A DNA stretch of 49,847 nucleotides. Origin: Bacteroidales bacterium. Its GTDB lineage: Bacteria > Bacteroidota > Bacteroidia > Bacteroidales > Bacteroidaceae. Location: the NCBI GenBank assembly GCA_015060965.1, contig SUXN01000021.1, positions 1-49,847 on the forward strand. Reading direction: 5' to 3'. Position 1 is the first letter of the stretch. Each line of letters opens with the position of its first letter. Below the pieces are notes generated by a model. That model was not told the DNA's origin. It saw only the letters and a program-made list of their open reading frames with translations, and made no database searches. Positions 17,081 to 26,300 of this stretch are shown piece by piece. A program made the translations under genes and the position numbers.

Positions 17081-18961
17081 ATGGAACCTCTATTACACGA
17101 ATGTGGTGTTGCGATGATTCGTCTGCGTAAGCCGTTGAACTATTATCAGGAAAAGTACGGCACATGGGCGTATGGAATGAACAAGCTGTTCCTTTTGATG
17201 AACAAACAGTATAACCGTGGCCAGCAGGGTGCGGGTATTGCTTGTGTGAAGATGAAAGCTTCTCCGGGCGAAGATTATATGTACCGTGAGCGAGCAGAGG
17301 GGACAGGCGCAATTTCCGAGGTATTTGAAATGGCAAACAGGAGCATTGCTTCACATCCGAAGGAGATGAGGAACAATGCCAACTACGCATATCGTCACTT
17401 TGGCTTTGCCGGTGAGCTTTATATGGGTCACCTGCGTTACTCGGCAACAGGAAAGACCGGAATGCAGTATGTGCATCCATTCCTGCGCCGTAACAACTGG
17501 AGAGCAAAGAACCTTGCTTTGTGTGGAAACTTCCACATCACCAATGTTGATGATGTTTTCCACGAGCTTGTGTCTCACGGTCAGCACCCGCGTGTGCATG
17601 CCGATACATACATCATGCTTGAGCTCATGGGGCACCGTCTTGACCGCGAGGTGGAGCGTATATTCAAGGATTGCGAGGCTGAGGGTCTTCAGGGAATGGA
17701 TATAACAAACACCATAGAGGAACGTATGGACATCGCCAATGTCTTGCGTACTTCAACTCCGATGCTTGATGGCGGTTATGTGTTCTGCGGTGTTACAGGC
17801 AGCGGTGAAATGTTCGCGATGCGTGACCCATGGGGGGTGCGCACAGCCTACTGGTATGCGAACGACGAGATATTCCTTGTTGCAAGTGAGCGTGCTGCAT
17901 TGCAGACTGCAATGAACCTTAATGCGGACGATGTGATTGAGATGCTCCCCGGTGAGGCGCTCATAATGAACAAGCGCGGTGAGTTGCGCCGTGAAATCAT
18001 CATACAACAGAAAGCGCTCCTTCCTTGCTCTTTTGAGAGAATATACTTCAGCCGTGGAAATGACGGCGATATTTACAAGGAGAGAAAGCAGTTGGGTGCA
18101 AACCTCAAGGAGCAGATTCTCAAGGCTATCGACTACGACCTCGACAATACTGTATTCTCTTTCATTCCAAACACAGCCGAAATGGCATTCTATGGAATGG
18201 TAGAGGGTATGGAGGAGTATCTTGACGAATGGAAAGTAAAGGAGCTTACATCGGATAAAGAACTTACTGCCGAGGAGATGAAGACTATCGTTACAAAGAA
18301 AGTTCGTCAGGAGAAAGTTGCCAACAAGGATATCAAGATGCGTACATTCATCTCGACAAGTGACAAGCGCAATGACCTTGCGGCACACGTCTATGACATT
18401 ACATACGGAACAATAAAACCAAAGGTTGACAACCTTGTTGTAATTGACGACAGTATTGTGCGTGGAACGACTCTCAAGCAGAGTATCTTGAAAATCCTGG
18501 ACCGTCTGGAGCCTAAGAAGATTATTGTCGTATCTTCAAGCCCACAGATACGTTACCCGGACTACTACGGAATCGATATGGAGAAGTTCGACCATTTTGT
18601 GGCCTTCAAGGCTGCCCTTGAACTGCTTTACGAGAACGGAAAGCGCTCGCTCATCGACGAAACATACCGTGCTTGTCTTGAGGAGCTGAAGAAGCCCGAT
18701 GCCGAGCAGGTTAACTGCACGCGTGCTATCTACCGTCCTTTCTCAGCGGATGAAATCTCAAGAAAGATTGCCGATCTGCTGAAGCCCGTTGACCTCAATG
18801 CCGACCTTGAGCTTGTGTTCCAAAGCCTGAGCGGCCTGCACGCAGCTTGCCCAAACCACTTGGGCGACTGGTACTTCAGCGGTATCTATCCTACACCGGG
18901 TGGTAACCGCTTGGTAAACGAGGCTTTTGTATACCATTACGAGAAATACCTTTATAAATAA
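17081..18961 (+). CDS. purF: Amidophosphoribosyltransferase (long PurF form)
   Basis: First step of purine synthesis: glutamine plus PRPP gives phosphoribosylamine. 626 residues, longer than the roughly 500 of E. coli PurF. Ntn-hydrolase nucleophile Cys8 after a short MEPLLHE propeptide; RGQQGAG (46-52); GHLRYSATG (116-124); PRPP-binding VVIDDSIVRGTT (453-464). The extra length is largely between 365 and 445 and at the C-terminus. By eye, the oxyanion Asn-Gly (LAHNGN in E. coli) aligns with LALCGN, that is Cys148-Gly149. Start chosen so that Cys8 is near the N-terminus. It is followed 31 bp later by carB. Confidence 0.88.
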   Translation: MEPLLHECGVAMIRLRKPLNYYQEKYGTWAYGMNKLFLLMNKQYNRGQQGAGIACVKMKASPGEDYMYRERAEGTGAISEVFEMANRSIASHPKEMRNNANYAYRHFGFAGELYMGHLRYSATGKTGMQYVHPFLRRNNWRAKNLALCGNFHITNVDDVFHELVSHGQHPRVHADTYIMLELMGHRLDREVERIFKDCEAEGLQGMDITNTIEERMDIANVLRTSTPMLDGGYVFCGVTGSGEMFAMRDPWGVRTAYWYANDEIFLVASERAALQTAMNLNADDVIEMLPGEALIMNKRGELRREIIIQQKALLPCSFERIYFSRGNDGDIYKERKQLGANLKEQILKAIDYDLDNTVFSFIPNTAEMAFYGMVEGMEEYLDEWKVKELTSDKELTAEEMKTIVTKKVRQEKVANKDIKMRTFISTSDKRNDLAAHVYDITYGTIKPKVDNLVVIDDSIVRGTTLKQSILKILDRLEPKKIIVVSSSPQIRYPDYYGIDMEKFDHFVAFKAALELLYENGKRSLIDETYRACLEELKKPDAEQVNCTRAIYRPFSADEISRKIADLLKPVDLNADLELVFQSLSGLHAACPNHLGDWYFSGIYPTPGGNRLVNEAFVYHYEKYLYK

Positions 18962-18992
18962 AGTACAAATAAGTAACAACAAACATAAAATC

Positions 18993-21900
18993 ATGAAAGA
19001 AAAACTGAAAAAGGTGTTATTGCTCGGTTCAGGTGCTCTGCGCATCGGCCAGGCAGGAGAGTTTGACTATTCAGGTTCACAGGCACTTAAGGCACTCCGC
19101 GAGGAGGGCATCCAGTCTGTGCTTATCAATCCTAATGTCGCTACCATCCAGACTTCGGAAGGTATTGCCGACAAGGTGTATTTCCTTCCTGTAGACATCC
19201 ACAATGTTGAAGAGATTATCAAGAAGGAGCGTCCTGACGGCATCCTGCTTGCCTTCGGTGGCCAGACTGCACTCAACTGCGGTACCGAGCTTTACCAGAA
19301 AGGTATCCTTGAGAAGTACGGTGTCAAGGTACTTGGTACCTCTGTAGAGGCTATCATGTATACCGAGGACCGTGACCTCTTTGTAAAGAAACTCGACGAG
19401 ATTCCAATGAAGACCCCGGTGAGTCAGGCAGTGGAGAGCATGGAGGATGCGTTGGCAGCAGCCCACCGCATCGGTTTCCCGGTAATGGTACGTTCGGCTT
19501 ACGCTCTCGGTGGCCTCGGCAGCGGTATCTGCAAAGACGAAGAGAGTTTCAAGGAGTTGGCGGAGAGTGCCTTCACCTTCTCTAACCAGATTCTTGTCGA
19601 GGAGTCTCTCAAGGGTTGGAAGGAGATTGAATTCGAGGTTATCCGCGACGCCAACGACCACTGCTTCACAGTGGCAAGCATGGAGAACTTTGACCCGCTC
19701 GGCATTCACACCGGTGAGTCAATCGTTGTAGCTCCTACCTGTTCACTCACACCAGAGCAGGTGAAGTTCATGCAGGAGATTTCTGTAAAGGCTATCCGTC
19801 ACCTGGGCATTGTCGGTGAGTGTAACATCCAGTATGCTTTCAACGCCGAGACAAATGACTACCGCGTAATTGAGGTGAATGCCCGTCTGAGCCGTTCTTC
19901 AGCCCTTGCTTCAAAGGCTACAGGTTATCCTCTCGCATTCGTGGCAGCAAAGATTGCCCTTGGCTACACTCTTGACGAGATTGGAGAGATGGGTACACCC
20001 AACAGCGCATACAAGGCTCCCGACCTTGACTACCTCATCTGTAAGATTCCTCGTTGGGACTTGACAAAGTTCGCGGGTGTTTCTCGTCAGATCGGTTCAA
20101 GCATGAAGTCTGTAGGTGAAATCATGTCTATCGGCCGCAGTTTCGAGGAGGTTATCCAGAAGGGCCTCCGTATGATCGGTCAGGGTATGCACGGTTTCGT
20201 GGGCAACGAGCACACACACTTCGACAACCTTGACGAGGAGCTTGCCAACCCGACAGATATGCGCGTATTCTCTATCGCTTCGGCTCTTGAGGAGGGCTAT
20301 ACGGTAGAGCGCATAAGCGAGCTTACAAAGATTGACCAATGGTTCATTGGCAAACTCAAGAATATCGTTGACTACAAGCACGTGCTTGAGGGCTACAACA
20401 CCCTTGAAGAGCTTCCCGAAGAGGTTCTGCGCCGTGCAAAGGAGCTTGGTTTCTCCGACTTCCAGATTTCACGTTTCGTTCTCAAGGATGAGAAGAATAT
20501 GGAGACCGGTAACCTTGCAGTGCGTGCACGTCGTAAGGAACTCGGCATCCTTCCTGCTGTAAAACGCATCAACACAGTCGCTTCGGAGCATCCCGACCTG
20601 ACAAACTACCTTTATATGACATACGGTGCAAAGGGTTACGACGTGAACTACTACCATACCGACAAGTCAGTAGTAGTGCTCGGCTCAGGTGCATACCGCA
20701 TCGGTTCATCGGTTGAGTTCGACTGGTGCTCGGTGAACGCCGTACAGACAGCCCGCAAGCTCGGTTACAAGTCAATAATGATCAACTACAACCCCGAGAC
20801 TGTATCTACCGACTACGACATGTGCGACCGTCTCTACTTTGACGAGCTCTCACTGGAGCGCGTGCTCGACGTTATCGACCTTGAGCATCCTGGTGGTGTG
20901 ATTGTATCGGTTGGTGGACAGATTCCTAACAACCTCGCGATGAAGCTTCACCGTCAGGCTGTGCCCATCCTGGGTACATCACCTCTCTCAATCGACCGTG
21001 CAGAGAACCGTCACAAATTCTCGGCAATGCTCGACCAGCTCGGTATCGACCAGCCTGCATGGAAGGAGCTTACAAGCCTCGACGACATGAAGGAGTTTGT
21101 AGACAAGGTGGGCTATCCTGTACTTGTACGTCCTTCATACGTGCTTTCAGGTGCAGCCATGAACGTTTGCTATAATGAGGAAGAACTTTATGAGTTCCTC
21201 AAGATGGCAGCCGACGTTTCAAAGGAGTTCCCTGTTGTGGTTTCACAGTTCATGATGGAGACCAAGGAGATTGAGTTTGATGCTGTGGCACAGAATGGTG
21301 AGGTAGTGGAGTATGCAATCTCGGAGCACGTTGAGTTTGCCGGAGTACACTCAGGTGACGCAACACTTGTGTTCCCTGCACAGAAGATCTACTTCGAGAC
21401 TGCACGCCGCATCAAGAAGATCAGCCGTCGCATCGCCAAAGAGCTCAACATCTCAGGTCCTTTCAACATCCAGTTCCTTGCAAAGAACAACGAGGTTAAG
21501 GTAATCGAGTGTAACCTGCGTGCTTCACGTTCGTTCCCGTTCGTTTCAAAGGTGCTCAAACGCAACTTCATCGAGACTGCTACACGCATCATGCTCGATG
21601 CTCCTTACAGCCAGCCCGACAAGTCGGCATTCGATATTGACTGGATTGGTGTAAAGGCATCACAGTTCTCATTCAGCCGCCTGCATCAGGCCGACCCGGT
21701 TTTGGGCGTTGATATGTCATCAACAGGTGAGGTAGGTTGCATCGGTGACGACTTCGACGAGGCACTTCTCAATGCAATGATAGCAGTAGGCTACAGCGTT
21801 CCCAAGAAGAATGTAATGCTCTCTTCTGGTGCCGCAAAGTCAAAGGCCGACCTGCTTGAGCCATCAGCAGTGCTGCAGAAGAAGGGTTACAACATCTATG

Positions 21901-22214
21901 CTACATTGGGTACAGCCAAGTTCCTGAACGAGAACGGAATCAAGGCAACACCGGTAATGTGGCCCGATGAGAATCCTACAGCCGAGAACAATGTGATGCA
22001 GATGATTGCCGACCACCGTTTCGACCTCATCATCAACATCCCGAAGAACCACACCAAGCGTGAGCTCACAAACGGATACCGCATCCGTCGTGCAGCTATC
22101 GACCATAACACCCCGCTCATCACCAACGCTCGCCTTGCAAGCGCATTCATCAATGCCTTCTGCAATATCGACGTCAATGATCTTCCGGTCAAGAGCTGGG
22201 ACGAGTTCAAGTAA
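18993..22214 (+). CDS. carB: Carbamoyl-phosphate synthase large subunit
   Basis: Makes carbamoyl phosphate from ammonia, bicarbonate and 2 ATP for pyrimidine and arginine synthesis. At 1073 residues it equals the E. coli length. Two homologous halves each carry a biotin-carboxylase-like/ATP-grasp unit: first half LLLGSGALRIGQAGEFDYSG and later EVNARLSRSSALASKATGYP; second half VVLGSGAYRIGSSVEFDW and ECNLRASRSFPFVSKV. A C-terminal MGS-like allosteric domain follows (YATLGTAKFL). The glutaminase subunit gene carA is not next to it and not in the window. Start at the ATG before KEKLKKVLLLGSG; the frame is open further upstream but overlaps purF. Confidence 0.96.
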   Translation: MKEKLKKVLLLGSGALRIGQAGEFDYSGSQALKALREEGIQSVLINPNVATIQTSEGIADKVYFLPVDIHNVEEIIKKERPDGILLAFGGQTALNCGTELYQKGILEKYGVKVLGTSVEAIMYTEDRDLFVKKLDEIPMKTPVSQAVESMEDALAAAHRIGFPVMVRSAYALGGLGSGICKDEESFKELAESAFTFSNQILVEESLKGWKEIEFEVIRDANDHCFTVASMENFDPLGIHTGESIVVAPTCSLTPEQVKFMQEISVKAIRHLGIVGECNIQYAFNAETNDYRVIEVNARLSRSSALASKATGYPLAFVAAKIALGYTLDEIGEMGTPNSAYKAPDLDYLICKIPRWDLTKFAGVSRQIGSSMKSVGEIMSIGRSFEEVIQKGLRMIGQGMHGFVGNEHTHFDNLDEELANPTDMRVFSIASALEEGYTVERISELTKIDQWFIGKLKNIVDYKHVLEGYNTLEELPEEVLRRAKELGFSDFQISRFVLKDEKNMETGNLAVRARRKELGILPAVKRINTVASEHPDLTNYLYMTYGAKGYDVNYYHTDKSVVVLGSGAYRIGSSVEFDWCSVNAVQTARKLGYKSIMINYNPETVSTDYDMCDRLYFDELSLERVLDVIDLEHPGGVIVSVGGQIPNNLAMKLHRQAVPILGTSPLSIDRAENRHKFSAMLDQLGIDQPAWKELTSLDDMKEFVDKVGYPVLVRPSYVLSGAAMNVCYNEEELYEFLKMAADVSKEFPVVVSQFMMETKEIEFDAVAQNGEVVEYAISEHVEFAGVHSGDATLVFPAQKIYFETARRIKKISRRIAKELNISGPFNIQFLAKNNEVKVIECNLRASRSFPFVSKVLKRNFIETATRIMLDAPYSQPDKSAFDIDWIGVKASQFSFSRLHQADPVLGVDMSSTGEVGCIGDDFDEALLNAMIAVGYSVPKKNVMLSSGAAKSKADLLEPSAVLQKKGYNIYATLGTAKFLNENGIKATPVMWPDENPTAENNVMQMIADHRFDLIINIPKNHTKRELTNGYRIRRAAIDHNTPLITNARLASAFINAFCNIDVNDLPVKSWDEFK

Positions 22215-22236
22215 GAACAGATAACTATTGAATAAG

Positions 22237-22280
22237 AATCTCCCGCAGTGCCTGCAAAGGCCTGCGGGAGATTTGTTGTT
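22237..22280 (+). terminator. Terminator of purF-carB
   Basis: A 12-bp stem AATCTCCCGCAG (22237-22248) with CTGCGGGAGATT (22262-22273), then a T-rich tract. Confidence 0.9.
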
Positions 22281-22424
22281 ACAATTAATAAAGTAAGATT
22301 AGGGATCAGTAACATTCTATATATTGTTCAACACAACACTTATACAATGGTGTTATTGTTTATTGCTAAACTGCTTTTACCCTTACTATGTTGACGTATA
22401 TTCTTTTTGTTGTCGTTCTATCAT

Positions 22425-22447
22425 GTCCTTTTGGCGCCCAAAAGGAC
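22425..22447. repeat. Palindrome GTCCTTTTGG / CCAAAAGGAC
   Basis: A perfect 10-bp inverted repeat with a CGC loop. It is the first of a run of hairpins filling the 22.4-22.95 kb non-coding tract. Confidence 0.8.
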
Positions 22448-22482
22448 CAAAAGGCCCGGCACACGGAAAAATTTGCCATGCG

Positions 22483-22546
22483 AGTATTGGCTGCGCTCGC
22501 TGTAAAAACTCAAACAAGTTTGGTTTTCGCTCGCTTGCACAATACT
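22483..22546. repeat. Nested hairpin with CAAAC-AA-GTTTG tip
   Basis: The outer arms AGTATTG (22483-22489) and CAATACT (22540-22546) enclose AAAAC/GTTTT-like arms and the tip CAAAC-AA-GTTTG (22511-22522). The pairing in between is partial. Confidence 0.55.
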
Positions 22547-22598
22547 TCACAAGCGCCCTTTGCTCGTGCCGCATAAGCGAGCATTCGGTCGGGCACCG

Positions 22599-22664
22599 GT
22601 GCTAAAGCACACTCCTTTGGGGAACTAAAGTTCCCGTCGTCGCAAACATTGCTCGCCCGCAATG
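22599..22664. repeat. Hairpin cassette, copy 1
   Basis: Contains GTGCT-AA-AGCAC (22599-22610), GGGAACT-AA-AGTTCCC (22620-22635) after ACTCCTTTGG, the fixed spacer CGTCGTCGCAA, then CATTGC/GCAATG (22647-22664). Copy 2 at 22862-22948 keeps the fixed parts and changes both arms of each stem. Confidence 0.7.
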
Positions 22665-22722
22665 GTGCCACTCATGGCTTTCGCTTGTTTTGCAGGGTGC
22701 TGCGGAATTAATTTTATTAATC

Positions 22723-22801
22723 GATAATGCTTGCAGCAAATGGTCGCGCGTAGCACAGACATAGTTTGTGCCGCGCGGGTTGCTAAAAAGCAAGCATTAT
22801 C
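22723..22801. repeat. Element B relative (copy 4), long hairpin
   Basis: The outer 12-bp stem GATAATGCTTGC/GCAAGCATTATC is perfect. Inside are GCAA/TTGC, CGCGCG/CGCGCG and GCAC/GTGC, separated by bulges. The unpaired landmarks (GGT, TAGCAC, GGGTTGC, AAAAGCAA) match element B at 3363-3487, while the paired positions differ on both sides. Confidence 0.7.
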
Positions 22802-22861
22802 AACTTGATTTGTCAAGTGTATATTTATTATCAACGTCTTTCTGTTTTTAAAGGTTAACAT

Positions 22862-22948
22862 ACTCCTTTGGTGACCTAAAGGTCACGTCGTCGCAAGCAG
22901 TGCTGTGGCTCCGCACTGCCGCACAATGGCCTGCAAACAAGCGGCCAT
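22862..22948. repeat. Hairpin cassette, copy 2
   Basis: ACTCCTTTG, then GTGACCT-AA-AGGTCAC (22871-22886), the spacer CGTCGTCGCAA, CAGTGC/GCACTG (22898-22918) and ATGGCC/GGCCAT (22926-22948). The rest of 22215-23318 holds only these hairpins and the repeats at 23016 and 23195; no supportable gene was seen. Confidence 0.7.
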
Positions 22949-23015
22949 GAGCTGGATTTTTAACGGTGCCGGAAGTTTTGAGAAATTACCTGTGCAAGAG
23001 GACGGACCGCGTACC

Positions 23016-23046
23016 TGTCATTCTGAGCGAAGCGAAGAATCTCAAA
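23016..23046. repeat. TGTCAT-type repeat arm
   Basis: TGTCATTCTGAGCGAAGCG then AAGAATCTC: the left-arm half of the dispersed family, without a visible right arm. Confidence 0.55.
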
Positions 23047-23194
23047 ACGAATGCGCTGAAGCCAAGCATATAAAAATACAGGACTTTTCATGCCTTACGA
23101 CATTTCATTGCAATAGTATTTTCGCTCTGTTACTCTCTTTTCCTAAATCACTCAACTTTTTGCTTAGCCCCCAGACTTTGCCGGTGAGCAGACC

Positions 23195-23277
23195 TGTCAT
23201 CCCGACAGAGCGAAGCGACGAGGGATCTCAAAAAAAAACGCAGATGATAGAGATTCTTCGCTTGCTCATAATGACAG
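23195..23277. repeat. TGTCAT/ATGACA inverted-repeat element
   Basis: The left arm TGTCATCCCGACAGAGCGAA to GGGATCTC and right arm AGAGATTCTTCGCTTGCTCA to ATGACA are in inverted orientation around an A-rich centre. It ends about 40 bp before the stop codon of the large surface-protein gene. Confidence 0.6.
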
Positions 23278-23318
23278 ATTCGCGATTCTATAGAGTAAAA
23301 TACCGAATTCACGTTATT

Positions 23319-26300
23319 CTATCTGTTTGTTCTCAGCCATTCCTTGGCCTCCTCACTGCCGGCAGCAGCAGCTTCACGGTAGAGGTCTTTTGCCAGGCTC
23401 TTGTCACGTTTTACTACGCGGCCATGGTAATAGCAGTCGGCCAGATATAATGTACCGCGCACATCATTCAACAGGTGCAGTTCCTTCGCGTACGTATAGG
23501 CCTGTTCAAGGTTGCCGCTATCCTTCTCATGCTCCAACATCCACATTAAGGCATCAGTGCTGCCATTCTCTGCAGCAGATACCATGAACCGCAAGGGAGT
23601 ACCTATGATGGAATCATTCTCTACACCCGAAGCAATCATAATAACGGCATATTCATACATTGCAGCCGGGTCCTTAGCCAATGCGAGTTCCTTGAAGAGC
23701 CCTGTTGCACGGAGTGTATCCTTCTCCACCCCCTCTCCTTTCAGCAGATAGCGTCCCAACTGCAACATCGCACGCGGTTCGTTGAGCCCGGATGCAATCT
23801 CCAACAGTTCTACTTCCTTCTCTTTGCTCTGCTGAAAGTGGAGGCCACCAGCATGCATTTGTGACAGCTCATAATAACAGCGTGCTTCACCAAGTTCGGC
23901 ACCGCGTTCAAAGAATTGCGCGGCAAGGTCGTACCTCTTTTTAAGATTGATACCTTTGGAATAAAACTCACCCACTCTGTAGAAAACCGGAGGATAGTTG
24001 TATTGCAACAGTTCAATGTATGCAGTGAGTGCTTTCTTGTAATTCTTCTTGTTATAATATATCTCGGCTGTGCCGAATTCGTGTTCACATTGTGCAAGGA
24101 ATGCGGAGTCCATCTTTTGCGTGTTTTTCCTTTGGGGTCTTGCACGATTGTTTCTCTTTATACTACAATCTTCCCTTGTAGCAATATATTCGTTATTGCT
24201 GAAAACCGTATTGCCGTTATAGCCGAGCACGTCAACGGCCATGGCATCACATATACTGCTGTTATACAGTTCCACCGTCAGTTTGCCGTCTATGGCCTTT
24301 ACCGACGGGTTCCACAGCAGTGTACGGCGATAGTCCTTGCCGTCGGGTGTCATTGTGCTGTAATCGGGAGAATAGAACTGCTTTGGCACAGTGTAGCCCT
24401 GTACCGACGTGTAACGGCGCGTGCTGCTGGAGACGCTGAGGTCGTTTCTTATGAGCGACTTGTTGTTGCGTTTGTCAGGAATGAGATATGCGACGTTGTT
24501 GGGGTGTTCCATGTTCGCAAAAATCTTGGCCTGATTGTCCATAGTTATTAACCTATCCAAAGAGAGTGATAACTTGTCAATGGATTCCGTATCATGTATT
24601 CTGGAAGTGGAATCTATCTTGTAGCAGATACGCATCTGAAGAAGGAAACCATGATAGAAACGTTCATAAGGATGCTTGTTATCAATCACCATACTCCTAC
24701 GCTCCCAGATTCCGGGGCTGCCGTCTACACTCTCCAGTTTCTTCGGGTCGCTTGTGATAATGACCTCACTGAAATTTGTCATGGCCTCAACGTCAATGCC
24801 GTGTATATATTCCTTATCGGCAACCGGTATGCTGTCACTGTTGTACTCGCCTTTCACAACAACAGGTTGCACCCAGTTCTGCCATCCCAAGTCATAACGT
24901 CCATATATACTTGTGAGGACATCTGCTACAGTCAGGACATTGTGTCCTTTTGAATCATACTCCTCCCAAGCAAGCTGATGCCTGCCGGCTTCAAGTACCC
25001 CGGGCATCTGTGGTTCTTCCTCCTCATTGTCATTATCACTCTCATATCTTGCATCGGGAATACTGTTATCATGCACACTCCTGTATATATGGTCAGTATC
25101 GCGTCCGAGCCCTACATCCATTGCATATTCCCACTCCTCAAGGTAATCGAGCCGTAGCTCACTGATAGGTGAGGTCGTTGTTATCCTGCGGTTGAACTCT
25201 ACTTTCACATCGACACCGTCAAGAAGATAGTCCCATGCACCGATTTTCTTCATACCTATGACACTGTCTTGCCGAAGCCTGACACTGCTGCCTACGTTAT
25301 GCTGCCAGAAACTGAACCTGCGTGGCTTTGGCGAGAAGTATTTGTCCATATAAAAGGCATAGTTGACTTTGTTGCTGTGTCTAATATATGTCTCGGGCGA
25401 GAGGGCAACGGTCTGTCTTCCGGTGAAATCATCGAGGATTATACTGAACTTTCCCACGCTGTCCGTACGGAAGGCCTGTGTCTTGATGGTGCTGTCGTTG
25501 GCTGTAAAATCTATTCTGACCAACATATAAGGCTGAGGGTGAACCTTGTACTGCCCCATTTCACCGAACTTACGGTTCCTTACCCTGAGCACAAGGTCGC
25601 CCTTCACCGTTATTCCGTCCTCAGGCGGGACAATATTTCTGAAGCTTTCGGTTGTGAGCTCGCTCCAGTCGTAGGCGGTCCAGCCGTTGGTAAGCATCAC
25701 AAGGTCGAGATGCTGCTTGCGGTCGGTGTTCTCGGGGTCAAAATATTGGTAGGCATCAGGGATGTAGCCCTTGAGTTCCGAGCCCAGCAGCAGATAGGTG
25801 TAGAGATTATAACCCCAAGAGGTTGTCTGCACTCCTGACTGGTCGTTTACCGAGAGTGCGAACTCCGTCTCAACGTCAAGCGGCTTGCCGTCCTCGCGCT
25901 CCACCACGATGGATACTTTCCCGTGATGCCCGAGCTCGAGGTTGTGCATCATATATCCGTTGCCTGTCACACGCAGTTTCACTGTCTGACGGTCGCCGGC
26001 CTGCAGGCTGTCATGCTGTACAAAGAAGAGGCGCTCCGCAAGAGGACGCCTGCCCTGGAACAATATCGCACGGTTGACACCTTCGTGAAGCTCGTTTATG
26101 CCCACGGTGAGGGTAACGCTGTCGCCCTCTATCTTCTGGTAGAACCCTAACCCGTTGCGGTGGAGTATGGCAAAGCCTATCGTGTCTTTTGTAACCAGAT
26201 TGCTCCTTATGCCCAGGTTTATGCCATCGTCCTTTTCCGTTACCGAGAGTACGCAACCGCCATATTCAATGCCGGGCAGTTCAAATTCATACTTCTTCTT

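Noticed and set aside
22723-22801. Integron attC site
   Set aside because: The palindromic shape is similar, but the RYYYAAC/GTTRRRY core sites are absent and no integrase is present.
22324-22861. ORFs of 60-95 codons in the hairpin tract
   Set aside because: They overlap on both strands, have odd composition and follow the inverted repeats; no codon bias like the neighbouring genes.
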